From Tetradesmus obliquus (taxonomy: Eukaryota; Chlorophyta; Chlorophyceae; Sphaeropleales; Scenedesmaceae): a stretch of 64,000 bases of DNA. The notes under the pieces were generated by a model. It did no database searches and was not told the origin of the DNA. It was given only the letters and a program-made list of their open reading frames with translations. The translations under genes and the position numbers were made by a program. How positions within the stretch are numbered: the stretch's first letter is position 1; every line of letters begins with the position of its first letter. The stretch is taken from NCBI GenBank assembly GCA_030272155.1, contig CP126197.1:992001-1056000 (forward strand), in the 5' to 3' direction. Positions 1-11,333 of this stretch are shown here, one piece after another.

Positions 1-11
1 TGGTTTGGTTT

Positions 12-241
12 TCAGATCGGCAGCCCCTTATAGGTTGCTGAACAGGACCCACTGAGATACTCAATAACGTGAAACACGCCCCAGCGCACCTGGGGGTCGC
101 TGGACACCTCCCTCGACACCACCTGCCGCAGAAACGGCGCACGGTTGGTGCTGTGGTGCATGGTGTAGCCCACCGCGTTGAACAGGCAGCTGTTGTCAGC
201 AGCGATCGGCCGCAGCATGACCACGGCTGAGCCGTCAGCCA
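12..241 (-). CDS. OTU-type cysteine protease, partial (OTU1/YOD1-like)
   Basis: Minus-strand exon that contains the signature of OTU deubiquitinases: Ile/Val-x-Ala-Asp-Asn-Ser-Cys-Leu-Phe-Asn-Ala-Val-Gly-Tyr, with the catalytic Cys in DNSCLF, followed by a Leu-Arg-Gln-Val-Val helix and Ser-Asp-Pro, as in OTU1/YOD1 proteins. These enzymes cleave ubiquitin chains and, in the OTU1 branch, work with the p97/Cdc48 segregase in ER-associated degradation. The exon seems to open after an AG acceptor near 241. The catalytic His lies in the part of the domain beyond the left edge. The sequence after about residue 50 no longer follows the family well, so the donor may lie earlier than position 12. OTU family membership is solid; assignment to the OTU1 branch is inference. 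Confidence 0.7.
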
Positions 242-750
242 GAGCTGCACAGCTGCGCGAGGGTTTTACCTTGCTGTTGGGCCCTGGGTTTAGGAGGGAG
301 GGTGCTTGGGGTGCAGGAGTAGGAGGGTTGGCAGGTACTCATATGTTGTTGGTGGAAGGTGAGACGGCAAAAGGATTAGGCGACGGCGATCTCCACACAA
401 GCTGGATTTGCAATAGCTGCTGTAGCACTGTACTGCGGCTGCTGCCTCGCTGCCGCTGTCCGGCTTTCTTTGCTGCAATCAGCACGGCCCGCGACTGCAT
501 GGGAGTTGCTTGGAGAGACAGTTGCCCTGTGGGTGATCTTGCTTTTGCCTATCTGTCCATGGCAGACACAGCAGTAGCCTTGCATAACATAAGCTATTGG
601 CTGCTGTTGCCGCAGCTAGGCTTCTCCTGTCGCTCCAGATGTGTGCCAACCCTATGCTCCACATGTGCCTGCGAATGCCGCTGCTGCTGCTGCCGGCCTG
701 TTGTGCTACTCTGATACTGATGCTGCAGCCATGCCAGCAGCCTCTCTCAC

Positions 751-1502
751 CTGGCATGGTTGGCACAGGCTGCTTCTTGCTTTTGCTGGCTTTACTGCTG
801 CTGGCACCAGCCGCTGTTGCTGCCGCATCCGACTGCTGCACACTGCCACCGTGCGTTTGTCTGCCGCTCCGTCGTTTGCCTTTTTTGAGCAACGCAAGCA
901 GCGCAGCAGCGATGCCTACTGCTGCCAGACCTGCTGCTGCGCCTGCAGCAACTGCTGGATTGCTGCTGATGCTAGAGGCGACAGAGTCTAGCCATGACTT
1001 GTTGCTGACATTGCTGCTGCTGTTGCTACTGCTGCTGCTGCTGCTGCTGCGTGATGCTGCTTTGCTAAGGTCTACTGCTGCTTCCGACTCAGCGGAAGAC
1101 TCCTCTGCGTCCTGCTGCTGCTGTGCTGCGCTTGGCTGCCTGCAAGGTGCAGAATGACTCCACAGGTGTGGGTGGTCAAATGAAGACGCCCACTTTCACA
1201 ATACGATCAAGTGGCACAATATAGCCATTGAAGGCATACAAAGCGGGGGAATGCTCGAAGCAGTGCTTGTGATTTTGTGGGCTCCTGCTCAGCAGCAGCA
1301 CTGCTGCTGCTGGTGTTGCCACTTCTGCTGCTGTGCTAGCACACCCATTGGCAGCACCAGTACAGACATACATTTACCTCCATTTTCAAAACAATCCTAG
1401 CATGGTATTTGCATCTAGCATAAAGCTGCTCGTCAGGCTGCATAGACGGATGCCTGACAGCTAGGTCAGCGAACGCACCCATCGTCCTCATCATCTGTTC
1501 CT
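751..1502 (-). CDS. Putative exons of an unrecognised minus-strand gene, one with a hydrophobic segment
   Basis: Three stretches look like exons on the minus strand. Exon 1378-1502 has an AG acceptor and a GTAAAT donor and a clean non-repetitive peptide (AFADLAVRHPSMQPDEQ...). A second lies around 1176-1284 (ALYAFNGYIVPLDRI...). A third, 751-1139, has a GCAG acceptor and a GTGAGA donor; it encodes an acidic Ser-rich stretch, then an Ala/Leu/Ile-rich 20-residue segment that ends in KKGKRRSGR. That looks like one membrane helix with a basic flank. The frames of the three do not join cleanly by eye. They may be upstream exons of the OTU gene at the left edge or a separate gene. I do not recognise the protein. 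Confidence 0.35.
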
Positions 1503-2908
1503 CTGTACGCATAGCGCACAGGCTGTCTCGCCGTTCTGTTTGCTTGCATCGTGCTCCACGGACACCGGCTGGCAATTCAAACGCAGCAGATATATGTACA
1601 GCAGCTTCAGTGCACAGGTGTTGCTATGAACAAATGCCTCGCATTTGTGCTGGGCTTGGCTCTGAATTCAACCCCTTGCAACACCAGTGCAAGGTGATTT
1701 GGCTCAGGACACTGACAAAACCACAACGTTACAAGGTGGTCACACTGACAGGAGCTGTACTGCGTCACAGCAGGGTTGTACCTTGCCTGAGACAAGACTG
1801 CCCACACACGTCCTTGCCGGGCACCAGTGGTGCTGCTGAGTCCGTTGCTACTGACATCAAAAACATCAGAGCGCTGACACGCCTGGGCTCTCAGGCCTGA
1901 ACCGGCAGCTGCTCAATGTGGAACAATGGCAGTTACAAATGAGGTTGCGGCTGCTCTGTGGCACCAGCAAGTGCATGACAAAGCTAGTCATCAGGTACAT
2001 ACACAACCTGTACACAGCAGCGATACTGACTGCAAAACCCTGCAACACCATCATTGTTTGTCAGCTGCTAACGTAACGTAACGTCGCAAGGTAAGACGCG
2101 CAAGGCCCCACCATCGCCTTGAAGACAACTTGTCTTGACGGAACTGTTTCACAGGTGTGGCGCGCAAGCGGCCTGTTTAAGCAGGCACAGCAGGCTCAAA
2201 AGCACGGAACTATGTATACTGACCACCGTTGATATGTACCACAAACACCCCGGCAGTGCGTGTACACCAACGTTGAGCAAATCACACGCTATGCTATCAC
2301 AGCACATTGCTGTGCGGCTGTGTTGTGCAGCGTGTCAAGTGACACTTTAACCAGGACTCAATCACTGACAGCTGATCATGAGGCACATGAAGGTACTACT
2401 GGTCTACATCAGTCGCATGCTGTGCATGTTGTTGGCACCCACGGCCTTCCCAAACACGGCACTGTTATGTGCGCAGTCACAAATGCTTTCTGCACGGCCA
2501 TACTAGTTACTCTCATGCCGAGCTGTGTGTTGCAACAACAAGGACATGCATTTGCGTGCTGACAGCGCAACATCAGTGCCCTGAAGAAAACAACCTCTAC
2601 ACGATCTTGTGGTGCGCCTTTAGTGTATTAGAGTACAGCTGCAGGCCTGCTGTACCAGGCACTGATTCTGCGCCTGGGGCCCAGCCGCTCATGCTGCAAA
2701 TACTCCGGACTGATGACAGCAGCACGAGTTGTCACTACTACGCACAATCTCTCTGAAGCAATCAACCCTGAACGCAACCGCCTGCTATCAGCAGCAACAG
2801 CAGCTGTCCAAGGTTCCGGTGTTGATCACGCACACACACTCAGCTCCAGTGTCGCACCAATTCAACAGCAAACCACACGGCAACATCACGAGACACATGC
2901 GGCACAGC
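1503..2908. other. Unassigned interval before the expansin-like gene's 3' end
   Basis: About 1.4 kb with only short overlapping frames on both strands and no convincing splice-bounded exon. It may hold further exons of the left-edge gene, but I cannot support any. Confidence 0.4.
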
Positions 2909-2958
2909 TCACGGCTGCCAAGCTGGGCTATTCAAGCCAATCTGATCATTCTTTGCCA

Positions 2959-2992
<34 letters not shown>

Positions 2993-3357
2993 GGGCTTGT
3001 TGCCTGATGAGCCCTTTGGGATCAGCACCATCTCATCGATGCAGTAGTCTGCATCGCGCTCATTTGTGTTTGAGATGTCCACGCGGTTGATATTGGTGAT
3101 GGACTTGGCGCTGCTGTTTTCTGTGCACTCGAACAGCGACAGCGGCAGCTCGTACTTATAGTAGTCGCCCTTGCGTGCCACCCACTTGGTGTCCTTCAGC
3201 ATCACCTCCTTGTTGCACCACAGGTTCTTCTCATCCTGTGGGTGGCAGCAACAGCAGCGGCAGCAGCAGCAGCAGCAGCAACAACAACAGTACATCAGCA
3301 TAGATGTCCTTTAGAAGCACCTCCTTGTTGCACCAGAGGTTCTTCTTGTCCTGCGGG

Positions 3358-3423
<66 letters not shown>

Positions 3424-3829
3424 AACAACAGCAACGTTGTCTGACAGTATAAGGAGCCGATGCACCGCCTGACTAGACCAGATCCATGGAACCAAACCCA
3501 TCACAGCACAGTGCACATCAGCACAACGCGGGAAACTTCATAGTCAGCTTCACGCTGCACCGGCCCTTCTCCAAAGCTTCACACTGTGAACTCACGCTCA
3601 TCAGGAAGACCTTCAGAGGCGGCGGCAGCCCCTTGGGCGTGCTGGAGGCATACACGTCGCTGCTCTTGGTATTGGACTTGATCCAAAAGTCCAGCCGCTC
3701 TGCCTTTGCAAATGGCTGGTAGCCGGGCTTGTAGGCGTCCCGTGCAGTGAAGACCACTGCACCACCCTTGGATGAGGTGAGGCAGGTGGCTGTGCTGCCA
3801 TCTAGGCCCTCGCCGGCTGCCTGAATCTG

Positions 3830-3865
<36 letters not shown>

Positions 3866-4188
3866 CAGCAGCAAGGTGGGCAGCTTGCACCAGAAGGCAG
3901 GTTGAGACATCTGTGCAGCACGATGCCTAAAGTCGGATTGTGCAGCACCATCGTGTTTTTCGGCAGCACTAGCAGCCTGAGGCTTGCATGATGGGCAGGC
4001 CGTGACGTACCATCCACCGCAAAACGGCTGTGGCACTGCTGGATTGTGGCACAGCCGCCTGTCATCTGCACACTGTGCATGCCCTCAACCTACCACTGTG
4101 TTCTTGCTGTTGTATGGCCGCCAGCCCCAGCCAGCGCCCAGATCGTTCCTGTAGATGAAGGGGCTGATGAAGCCAGGCACGGGGCTGC

Positions 4189-4236
<48 letters not shown>

Positions 4237-4358
4237 AGGCATTTATTACAATTACGAGGCATCACAGTCAAAAGTATAAAACAAAAGAAAAAAACTGAAA
4301 GAGAAAAAAAGGGGCTGATGAAGCCAGGCACAGGCTGCAGGCTCAGGCGGCGGCGGCA

Positions 4359-4390
<32 letters not shown>

Positions 4391-6861
4391 TGCTGCTGGT
4401 GCAAAGCGTGACAAACATCCGATTGCTGAGGCAAGGTTGGCAGCTGCACCAGACGCGAGGCAGAAAGAGCTGCAAGGCTGGCTGGATTCCATGCAGTTGA
4501 CTCAGCTGCCAGAAGTTGGCAACATCCTTGAAGACGCGCAGCACTGCAGCGCTGTGTGTTGCATGCAAGCCGCTGCTCCCGGCCACTCACTCGAGGGGTT
4601 GCTTTGACTGGCAGTTGACCGGCCTGTACTCGACGCCAATTACTCCGTAGACAGGATGAGCCAGCTTCTCAAATGCCCTGCAGTGCAATCACACAAGCAG
4701 CAGCAAAAACAGCAGCACCAGCGGTGCCAGCATCAGAAGTAAGCATACACTGGCACGCCTGGCCTGCTGTCCTGTTCTTGTTTTACCCCTTCACATAACG
4801 TAGCCAGCTTGAGTTGAGTTGCGCTGCTGCTATTGCTGGGATGCCTTGTGGTGTCGCCGTACAAGCAGATGTGGTGCAATATGACCCTCAGCAGCTGCTT
4901 TGAAATATGCTGCCGCTACTGCTGCTGCAACGGTTGCTGCTGCTGCCTCCTGTCTGATGCTGCACTGCAAACAGCCATCGTGCAAGCATCCTGCGAGTAT
5001 CCTGCAATCAATCAACCTGCAGGCTGCACGCACCAGTAGTTGAGGTCCATGTGGTTGGCGCCGCCGCAGCACCAGAACTGCGGCTGCGTGGTTCCGTCCG
5101 GCTTCTTCTGCTGGCAGGGGCAGGAGTCGCCCACTCGGATAAAGATGCTCTTTGCATCATCCCAGCACTTGACATACTGCAGGTTGTCAGCCTCCCGTGG
5201 GTTGCCTGCAGGAGTGATGGAGTTGCATGCAGCACGAGGTGTTACGTTGTTGTGAAATGTTTCATGCAGGTGCACCAGACGCGAGGCAGAGAGAGCTGCA
5301 ATAGCGTCTGCTCGTCTTCATCTGTATTCTGCACGTTGCTGTTGAGCTTTGGCAGGCTCATGCTGCTCTCCATAACGCCCATACTTCAAACAAAGCGCTG
5401 GATGCCAAGCTGCTGCATTACCTGGGAAGGATCGCCTGTATGTATCCTGCACGTTGCTGTTGACCTTGGCAAGGTAGTAGAACTGCTCAATGGTTGCATC
5501 TGCTCAGCTTGCTGCTACAGTGGCAACCCTCCAAGCCCCAACACACCATGCTTCGAACAGTCAACTGTCTTCCTAGCTGCTGTCTTGGCCACCCGGGGAG
5601 GAGCGCACGTATGTATCCTGCACGTTGCTGTTGACCTCGGCAAGGCTCATGCTGCTCTCCATCATACATATGATTCAAGCAGAACACTGGCTGCTAGGCT
5701 GCTGCCTCACCTGGAAAGGAGCGCCCATAAGTGTCCTGCACGTTGCTGTTGACCTTTGCCAGGTAGTAGAACTGCTCAATGCTGACTGGTGCGCCGCGGT
5801 CCTGCACCAGGCCGGACTTGCAGCGCACCTCGTAGCAGCGCCCGCAGCTGCCTGGGTAGTCAAAGTTGGTGTCTGCGTTACAACGGCGATAATGACGACC
5901 AACATAACAAGGTTGACCAAACGGTGTGGCAAGGCAGGGTGCAGTCAGGATTGCAGTTACGTTTCCAAACACGACAGCTTGGAAGAGCAACGAGAAGTTG
6001 TTGGTGTTGGGGAGCCTGGCTGATTCCATCAGCCGGCGTGCACTGCTGCTGCTGTCAAGCTGCGATTACTCAACAAGGTCAACCCCACAGTGGCTGGGGG
6101 TGGTGTCGCTGCTCATGCGTGCAGCAGAGTAGGCTCATCCAGCTCAGGTTGCAGCCAGGAGACGAGAACAGCAGTCAGCGCTGCTGCTCCTTTGTCACTA
6201 CAGCCTTAGCTACCATGCATCACCATCACTCCAACATGGCGCAGGCTGTTGGTGCAAGCACGAGTGCGTGCCTGCTTTGCACAAACCTGCAAGTGCTGCA
6301 TACAGGTCCCTCTGGTATGCCAGTGTGCCGTCTGACAGAGTGTAGCCGCAGGCTCCATGCTCAATGATGCCAAATGACTCGATGCCACGTGCCTTGTATG
6401 CTTGCACAAGTGACTCTGTGCCTCCGTAGAACCTGCATGGCAGCAGTTGCAGCAGACAGATTAGGCATAAACGCGTGCTGCAAGCTGCCACAGTGCAGCT
6501 GCAGGCATGCTGTGACTGTCCTGCAAGTACGGTGGTGCAGTGTGACAACCGCCAGAAGCAGCAGGTGATGGCTTATCTGAAACCTGCTTGCAATGAACTG
6601 CTTGCTGTATGCGCAAACATCACAGTGCTGCTGTTCCTGCAACAGGAGCTGCTCTATGTTGGCTGTGGCACTTGCACTGATGACGCTGCTGGGCAGTGAC
6701 AGTTGAGGCACTTCTCTTTGCTGCTGCGACATACAGCTAAACTGCTGATGCCTCACTCACGTTGCACGACCCGCTATCCATTGCCCTTTTTGATATCCCG
6801 CTGAGGGAGCTACGAGGGCAGCCAGCAGGAGCCCGGCTAACATTAGGAAGGCCGACCGCAT
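2909..6861 (-). CDS. Secreted expansin-like protein with algal C-terminal module
   Basis: Eight exons (minus): 6761-6861, 6287-6432, 5711-5872, 5034-5205, 4591-4677, 4094-4184, 3554-3826, 2909-3235. All junctions are GT/AG and the 1,359 nt stay in one frame (452 aa). Residues 1-22 form a signal peptide (LMLAGLLLAALVAPSAG). An expansin/GH45-like double-psi barrel follows: ATFYGGTE, HGACGY, DYPGSCGRCYEVRC, RVGDSCPC, then HMDLNYWAF, the counterpart of the HFD motif, and YGVIGVEYRPVNC. Expansins loosen cell walls without hydrolysis. The following ~230 residues do not look like the plant group-1 grass-allergen domain, and the protein ends in a polyGln run and a short tail. A wall-directed role is inferred from the family. 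Introns 2, 5, 6 and 7 carry partial copies of exon edges or CTG arrays. Confidence 0.88.
3305..3423 (-). repeat. Partial copy of expansin exon 8 start plus (CAG)~20 array
   Basis: The intron before exon 8 holds a second copy of that exon's acceptor and first ~18 codons (QDKKNLWCNKEVLLKD here, QDEKNLWCNKEVMLKD in the true exon at 3235). Just upstream in the sense direction is an uninterrupted triplet array at about 3360-3422, which reads CTG in the transcript. Confidence 0.85.
4186..4392 (-). repeat. Partial copy of expansin exon 6 start between two triplet arrays
   Basis: Exon 6 begins at 4184, directly after a sense (CTG)~14 array (about 4190-4232). Further upstream, 4315-4340 repeats the acceptor and first codons of the exon (PVPGFISPF), again preceded by a sense CTG array at about 4359-4390. 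The copy then breaks off into A/T-rich sequence. Confidence 0.8.
5309..5665 (-). repeat. Three partial copies of expansin exon 3 tail
   Basis: The intron after exon 3 repeats the 3' end of that exon, which encodes NSNVQDTYGRSFPG and the donor. Copies lie at about 5594-5650, 5421-5490 and 5309-5366 and are progressively less like the exon. The copy at 5421-5490 keeps a usable AGGTAATG donor. Confidence 0.8.
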
Positions 6862-9408
6862 TGTGGTGCCTCCCAGTATTAACAAGCCCGTTGGTTTTTC
6901 AAACAGGCTGTAGTTTGATCTTATCCTCACTCGTGCAAATCTGTGTTGTGATGCCCGCGAAAAGTGGCAGAGGAAGGTGAAGCAGCTGTGGTGTGGACAC
7001 CGACTCTTCAGCGTAAGACAACAAATTGTTATTCTCAACTACTAGTGCACCACGGATGTGGGTTTTGGGGACTCTGATACCACCAGTAACCCATGTTGAG
7101 ACCCAGTGTCACCAGTTTCCCACATTCTAACAGCCAGTCACCGGATCAGCGTTCAGCCCATCAGCCGGCTGATGGGTTATGTAGTCGAACCAGCATCGAT
7201 AGGTGACTACTCAGGTGCAGTTTGGGCTGCCTAACGTGGCGTCATGCACTGCCGTGCTACACCCCAGCTAATGATTGACCGTCAATCAGTGGCAGTGCCA
7301 GGCCGCCTGCTCAGGCTGAGCAGCTGCAGCCTACTAACGCAGGCCAGCGCAGGCCAGCCCCTTGAACCATTGCACTCTTCACCAGCAGCAGGCAGATAAC
7401 ATCAACAGCTAATTCATGTGCCGAGTGCCTTTGCATCGCATACGTGCTGTGCGTTTGCTGCCTCCAGGAGTTCGATTCCTGCAGGACGCAACCGGCAGCA
7501 ACTTGAAGCGACCTCTAGCAGTTCAATCGTATATGGAGCACATGCCCTGTATCACAGCATCACAGCTGGCATCATCTAGATAGGCTACCCTGCTGCGGTT
7601 CCCACACAGTGCAGCATTTGTTGCTGAAAGCTACGCACTGTTCGCTGCAGGGGCAAGATCTGCCTGTGCGGCACCAAGATCAGCACATGTAGAAGGACGA
7701 CGTTACAAAGAACAAGCATGGTTTTGCACCTTCAAGCAATGCATGTCCATGGATGTACATCCATGCTGCCATGTAGCTGCCTGAAGGCAGGAATAAGCAG
7801 GCACGCCTCTGCCTACAGCAGCAGCCCAGGCAGGCCTGTGGGCCGAAAATCCTCTCTGTAGCTGGCTGTGCAACAAGTTCTGCTAACAAAAAAAAATGCC
7901 AGCGCAGTACTGCGCCAGCAGCAGCACAGTGCTGCAAGCTGCACGTTCAACAAAGACAACTCCCGTAAGCAAGCTGCTGCTGTCGTACTAGGCCGTCACT
8001 CCGTCGGCCGGTGCGAGCAAACATTATAATCGACAGCTGCAGCTACAGCTGCCTGTAGACAGTAATGAACAGTGGCCAGATTCAGGATTGTGGCATGCAA
8101 AGAAGCTCACAGCCAGCAATCGCTCTGACAACCCGTATACTATGTACGTATAGATCACGCAAAGCATCACAGGAGCATGTACACGCAGTCACAGCCGTCG
8201 CAGCAAACAGATCATGGTGCCATCACCACCAACATGTCACTAGATTAAGCCGTACATAGTAGCAAGGTGGTTGGCGAAAGCAAGGTGGCTGGCAAAAGCA
8301 AGGTGGTTGAGAAGAACACTCTCAGCCATAACAGCTAGGCAAGCCTGGCCTCTCACCACACCCCGCAAGGGAAACAAGGTGTGCAGCCAATTAAGCACAG
8401 CACAACCTACCCAAAACGCCAGCGCCAAAACCTGGGTGGAAGTGTACAGAAGACACCCCAAGCAGTCGGGTGCAGCCTGCCGCATGCCTCGCATACAGTC
8501 AGTGCTGTGCTCTCCAGGCAAGTGCCTGCCAGAGTGTTGCCGCAAGAGATAGCAAGAGGTAGCTCTCCTGCAAATATCACGCACTGCTTCATAGGATGCC
8601 GGCATGCTCCTTCGAGCACCATCCGCAACTTTTGCAGCAACTGGGCATGCATTGCAGGGCCTGCATGACGTGCAGCATAACCAGGCCAATCCACCAAGCA
8701 CCACAGCCAGCCCCCACAACCATTGGTAGTAGCATACCCACAAACCCTTTGCGAAAATGAGCATTTTGTTGATATCATCCATGCCCGGCCGCAAGTGCTG
8801 GTGCCGGTGGCATAACTCATGCCGCTCCATGCATGCAGCAGGCGAAAGCAGCGCGATACGCTGCTGTAGTATTCCACCTTTGTTGGGCATGCACAATGCA
8901 TGCTTACCCAAGCATATTAGGCGGGCACATACCAGTTGTCTGTACATCACCAACATATGCCATTGGTGTGCTTTGGGTGTGGCTGTCATGCAAGCTGCCG
9001 TGCTGTGCGGGGCTGCTGCGCTATAGCACGACGTTACTTGACAGCCCTGGCAAATCAAATGGCCATCAAGTGCTGCCTCTTTACAATTGCGGCATGCGTT
9101 GCTGGCAGTGCTGCAGCTGCTGCTGTTTGCTGGCACTGCCCCGGCAGTGTAGTACAGTCCATGCACAGGCAAAGGCAAGGGTTCATGAAAATGCAAGCAC
9201 AGCCAGTCAACAAAAATCGTCAATTCAACCTCGCAATGCCAAATACAACTGCACAATCCTGCGATGTCCGTCAGACTACTGCATGCAGCAGCCGTGGACG
9301 TGGCCTCACCCGCAGCATTCCCACATCCGCAATGCGCAACCGCAGCACGCCCAGAAACCCAGAAAACAGAGCGCTGCGCGCAACGTATGCCTGCTGCTCG
9401 CCCTGCGA
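6862..9408. other. Intergenic: expansin 5' side to AP2 gene 3' side
   Basis: About 2.5 kb with no supported gene. It contains a perfect 20-bp palindrome at 7157-7176 (CCCATCAGCCGGCTGATGGG), roughly 300 bp upstream of the expansin-like start codon, and three tandem ~17-bp units (GCAAGGTGGTTGG type) at about 8261-8310. A long minus-strand open frame at 8240-9412 has no domain, splice signals or biased composition that I trust. Confidence 0.5.
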
Positions 9409-11306
9409 TCACACAGGTGTAGCGGCATCCTCTGCCGCATCCTCCATTGCACTCTCCCTGTCATGCGCATCTGCTTGTGCGGCAGCCCACGCTGCCAGAA
9501 TCTCCAATGCAGTTACCTCTTTGGCAGCAGCAGCAATCTCCGTGGCGCTTGTCCGTGGGTGCGCAGGAGCAGCAGCAGCAGCATCAGCGCTTGGTGATGC
9601 TGCCGGTGTTGGCTGCGACAAACTTTCGCTTGGCACCACAGCTGGCAGCCCCAGCAAGCTGTGGATGCATGCCAGCTGCTGCTGCTGCTGCTGTAGCTGC
9701 TGCTGCTGCTGTTGCAGCTGCTCCTGCTGCACCCATGGCTGCTCATCACACCCCAACTGCAGCGCAGGTGCCTCTGGCAACAGCCATGCACCAGCCGTGC
9801 AGCTGTGCTGGCCGTGTGTCTGGTTTGCAATGCCTGCAGCAGGGGGCTGGTATGTGTGGAAAGCACTGCCAGGGCTGATTGAGGAAGGCTGCCGGCCTGC
9901 TGTTGTTGTTGATGGCTCTGAGTGCCCTGCCTGGCCGCTGGCTTCCGCATGTGCCATGTTCTGTGCTGCATACTCTGACAGCGGCGTGGAGCTGTTGGCT
10001 AGGTGCTGCAGCAGCTGCTGCAGCATGGCTCTGCCGCTGCCTTCGCTGCTGCTGATGCTGCTGCTGCCGCCGAGCACGTCCTCGCAAACGGATGGCTGCT
10101 GGCCGTTGCTGCAGCAGGGCTGCTCGCTGCTGGCCCTGCTGCTGGGTGCGCTGCTGAACGCGGTGCTGACAGAGCTGCCTGCTACTGACCGCTGCCAGGT
10201 AAGCGCGGATGCCGGGTGTGCAAAGGGGTCAGGATTGGCGTGGCAGCTGGCACCAGCTGCTGCTGCGGCAGGCGAGCGTGCTGCAGCTGTGGCTGCTGAT
10301 GCAGCAGCATGCATCTGTACGCCTTCACGCACAGCGGAGGCTGCCAGTGCTGGCGCTGCTGCTGCACATGCCACAAAGAGGTCAATGAGCCCTGCGGCAG
10401 CCGCAGCTGCTGCGGCTGCTGCTGCTGGGGCGTGTTGTCTCTCCGGCTGCGGCTGCTGCGGCTTGGCAGGTGCGGCAGCGGCTGGGGCGCTTGGGCTGGA
10501 CACGCCGATGCGGCCATTTACTACTGCTGCTGCTGCCGCGGCCATCTCTGGGTTTGCATCCAGGAACTGCTGCAGCTTCGCCTCGACCTCTGGGTTGTCG
10601 AGTGGGTAGCTGCCTGGCCTGTAGTTGGTGGGCTTGCACAAGCCCAGGCCTGTGATGATCTGATCGTATGCAAGCCGCGCAGTGTGTGCATCCTCAAACC
10701 TGCAAGCAGATACACAACACACGCGGCGCAGGAAACGCTGTAGGCGAGCAATGGCAGCATGAGCCGGCTGGGGCAGGGCCCCACAGGTGCAGCCAGCAAC
10801 GTGATGCGGGCGGCGCCCTGCACCTCATCAGACGTCCATGCTTTGATGCAGTGGCTCGAGCAAAAACAACAAAAACAGCCTGAAGCTCTGGACCAGTCGC
10901 TTAGTGGCTTGGGTAACTCAAGTGGCAGCAATGCAAACAGCCACCCTGTGGCTATTGCAACATCTGCTGGGAAGACAGGCAGGCCACACTGTTGCAACTA
11001 TGGACTTCTGACCCAGATTCGCAGAACCAGCTGTATAAACTGTTATAGCTGTTCAAAGTCAGCCGTTCCTGCATTGCTGGAGGCCACCGGCCTGGCTGCA
11101 GCGAGTCAGCAGCTGCTTGTGCCGGAAATTGCCCAAGCTCAATCTCGCTCCCTGACGCGTGATCGTGCTCACCTGCCTACGTTCAGCATATGGGAGCGCA
11201 ACCGGAGCCGCACTTTGAACTGCTTGGCCCTGCCAGGGTGCGAGCAGTCTAAAGTCACCCCATAGCCCAGCTGCTTGTGCTTCTTCCAGGGCTGCTCGTC
11301 ATCCAT
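9409..11306 (-). CDS. AP2/ERF-domain transcription factor, low-complexity C-terminus
   Basis: Two exons: 11173-11306 and 9409-10699 (minus), joined by a GTGAGC donor and GCAG acceptor in frame (474 aa). The junction restores an AP2-like domain: YGVTLDC, FKVRLRLRSHM, then NVGRFEDAHTARLAYDQ, matching the AP2 pattern of a YxGV strand, a basic strand and GxFxxAxxAAxAYD. CKPTNYRP corresponds to the usual KxTNFP end. The remaining ~400 residues are Ala-, Gln-, Pro- and Ser-rich with polyGln and polyAla tracts, typical of algal transcription factors. AP2 proteins bind DNA in the nucleus. The frame stays open upstream of the Met to an AG acceptor at 11334, so a further 5' exon is possible. The exact targets cannot be inferred. 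Confidence 0.68.
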
Positions 11307-11333
11307 GCTGGTAAAATTACGCCACAAGATATT

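Noticed and set aside
5051-5752. 233-codon plus-strand open frame
   Set aside because: Antisense to expansin exons 3 and 4 and the repeated exon 3 tails, which explains its internal repeats.
8240-9412. 390-codon minus-strand open frame after the AP2 gene
   Set aside because: No domain or splice signals, Cys/His-rich composition typical of random frames in this base context, and it begins inside the AP2 stop region.
8936-10609. 557-codon plus-strand open frame
   Set aside because: It is the antisense shadow of the AP2 gene's long low-complexity exon, composed of Ser/Cys/Ala runs from CTG and GCT arrays with no domain.
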